Assembly: GCA_934552855.1 (NCBI GenBank)
Contig: CAKTEU010000012.1
Coordinates: 1 to 62,507, forward strand
DNA length: 62,507 bases
Reading direction: 5' to 3'
DNA from: an uncultured Eubacteriales bacterium
GTDB taxonomy: Bacteria > Bacillota > Clostridia > Oscillospirales > Acutalibacteraceae
Shown here piece by piece: positions 62,418 through 62,507 of the stretch (positions within the stretch are counted from its first letter, which is position 1; each line of letters opens with the position of its first letter). The translations under genes were made by a program, and so were the position numbers. The notes beneath the pieces were generated by a model. It had not been told where the DNA came from. It did no database searches and saw only the letters and a list, made by a program, of their open reading frames with translations.

Positions 62418-62507
62418 AACAGAAACACAGGGGGCTGTCGGATTTAGATGCAGAAAGCGTTTTCTTTACCCCGAAGCTGTATATAGATACTGCGAGCGGG
62501 TAAAAAA
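62418..62507. other. Window edge, nothing recognised
   Basis: Ninety bases after the anti-sigma gene hold no frame or hairpin that I can support. Confidence 0.4.

Overview
The window looks like a chromosomal segment of a low-to-mid GC, spore-forming, anaerobic Firmicute, most likely a gut-type clostridium of the Oscillospirales/Ruminococcaceae kind. This rests on clostridial protein flavours (AddAB instead of RecBCD, SigA-type RpoD, Rrf2 with a cysteine triad, a ferredoxin-like aldo/keto reductase), three sporulation genes (yqfC, yqfD, ylbJ), consensus SigA promoters with 17-bp spacers, frequent TTG/GTG starts, and MITE-like intergenic repeats. The taxon is an inference; there is no rRNA in the window. 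I see no tRNA, rRNA, CRISPR array, prophage or insertion-sequence transposase.

Layout. 1-7.3 kb: glycogen phosphorylase and a HAD phosphatase (+), then a convergent operon (-) of TetR regulator, FGGY kinase and alanine racemase, plus a small unknown gene. 7.4-10.9 kb: a structured RNA that best fits 6S RNA (-), an Rrf2 regulator, and a sulfur-assimilation pair (metY-like, cysK) behind a consensus promoter that carries a perfect dyad and a foldable leader. 10.9-19.4 kb: secreted esterase, beta-propeller-like protein, ferredoxin-type aldo/keto reductase, ECF S component with a structured leader, a small secreted Ig-like protein, the tsaE-tsaB-rpiB operon, rodA and an EEP-family protein. 19.5-24.1 kb: a membrane pseudokinase with EST(T) repeats, and secA. 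24.4-34.1 kb: a DUF2974-like hydrolase, yqfCD/ylbJ, a small Cys-rich protein, an M23 peptidase with a TetR, luxS and recG. 34.1-39.1 kb: a four-gene operon (histidine phosphatase, ymdB, oligopeptide-binding lipoprotein, short FakA-like protein) enclosed by two inverted copies of a 176-bp repeat. 39.1-46.4 kb: addB, addA, rpmE. 46.4-46.8 kb: a compact type I toxin-antitoxin module. 46.8-59.9 kb: yigZ, dgt, dnaG, rpoD, rpoB, rpoC. 59.9-62.5 kb: an AT-richer accessory end with a frameshifted secreted protein, an ECF-type sigma factor and its likely anti-sigma partner.

How they work together. Most of the window is housekeeping: information processing (dnaG, rpoD, rpoBC, addAB, recG, secA, tsaBE, rpmE, dgt), envelope and sporulation (alr, rodA, M23, yqfCD, ylbJ), storage carbon (glgP) and sulfur metabolism (metY, cysK, luxS). 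The most interesting parts are RNA-level. First, the toxin mRNA at about 46.4-46.7 kb can be drawn as a switch in which its 5' leader pairs either with its own Shine-Dalgarno or with its 3' UTR, the 3' UTR being the target of the antisense RNA. Second, leaders upstream of rpoD and of the 15.0 kb gene share a closing stem. Third, unassigned structured leaders precede the ECF S component and metY. Fourth, three promoters have the -35 box buried in a terminator-like palindrome.
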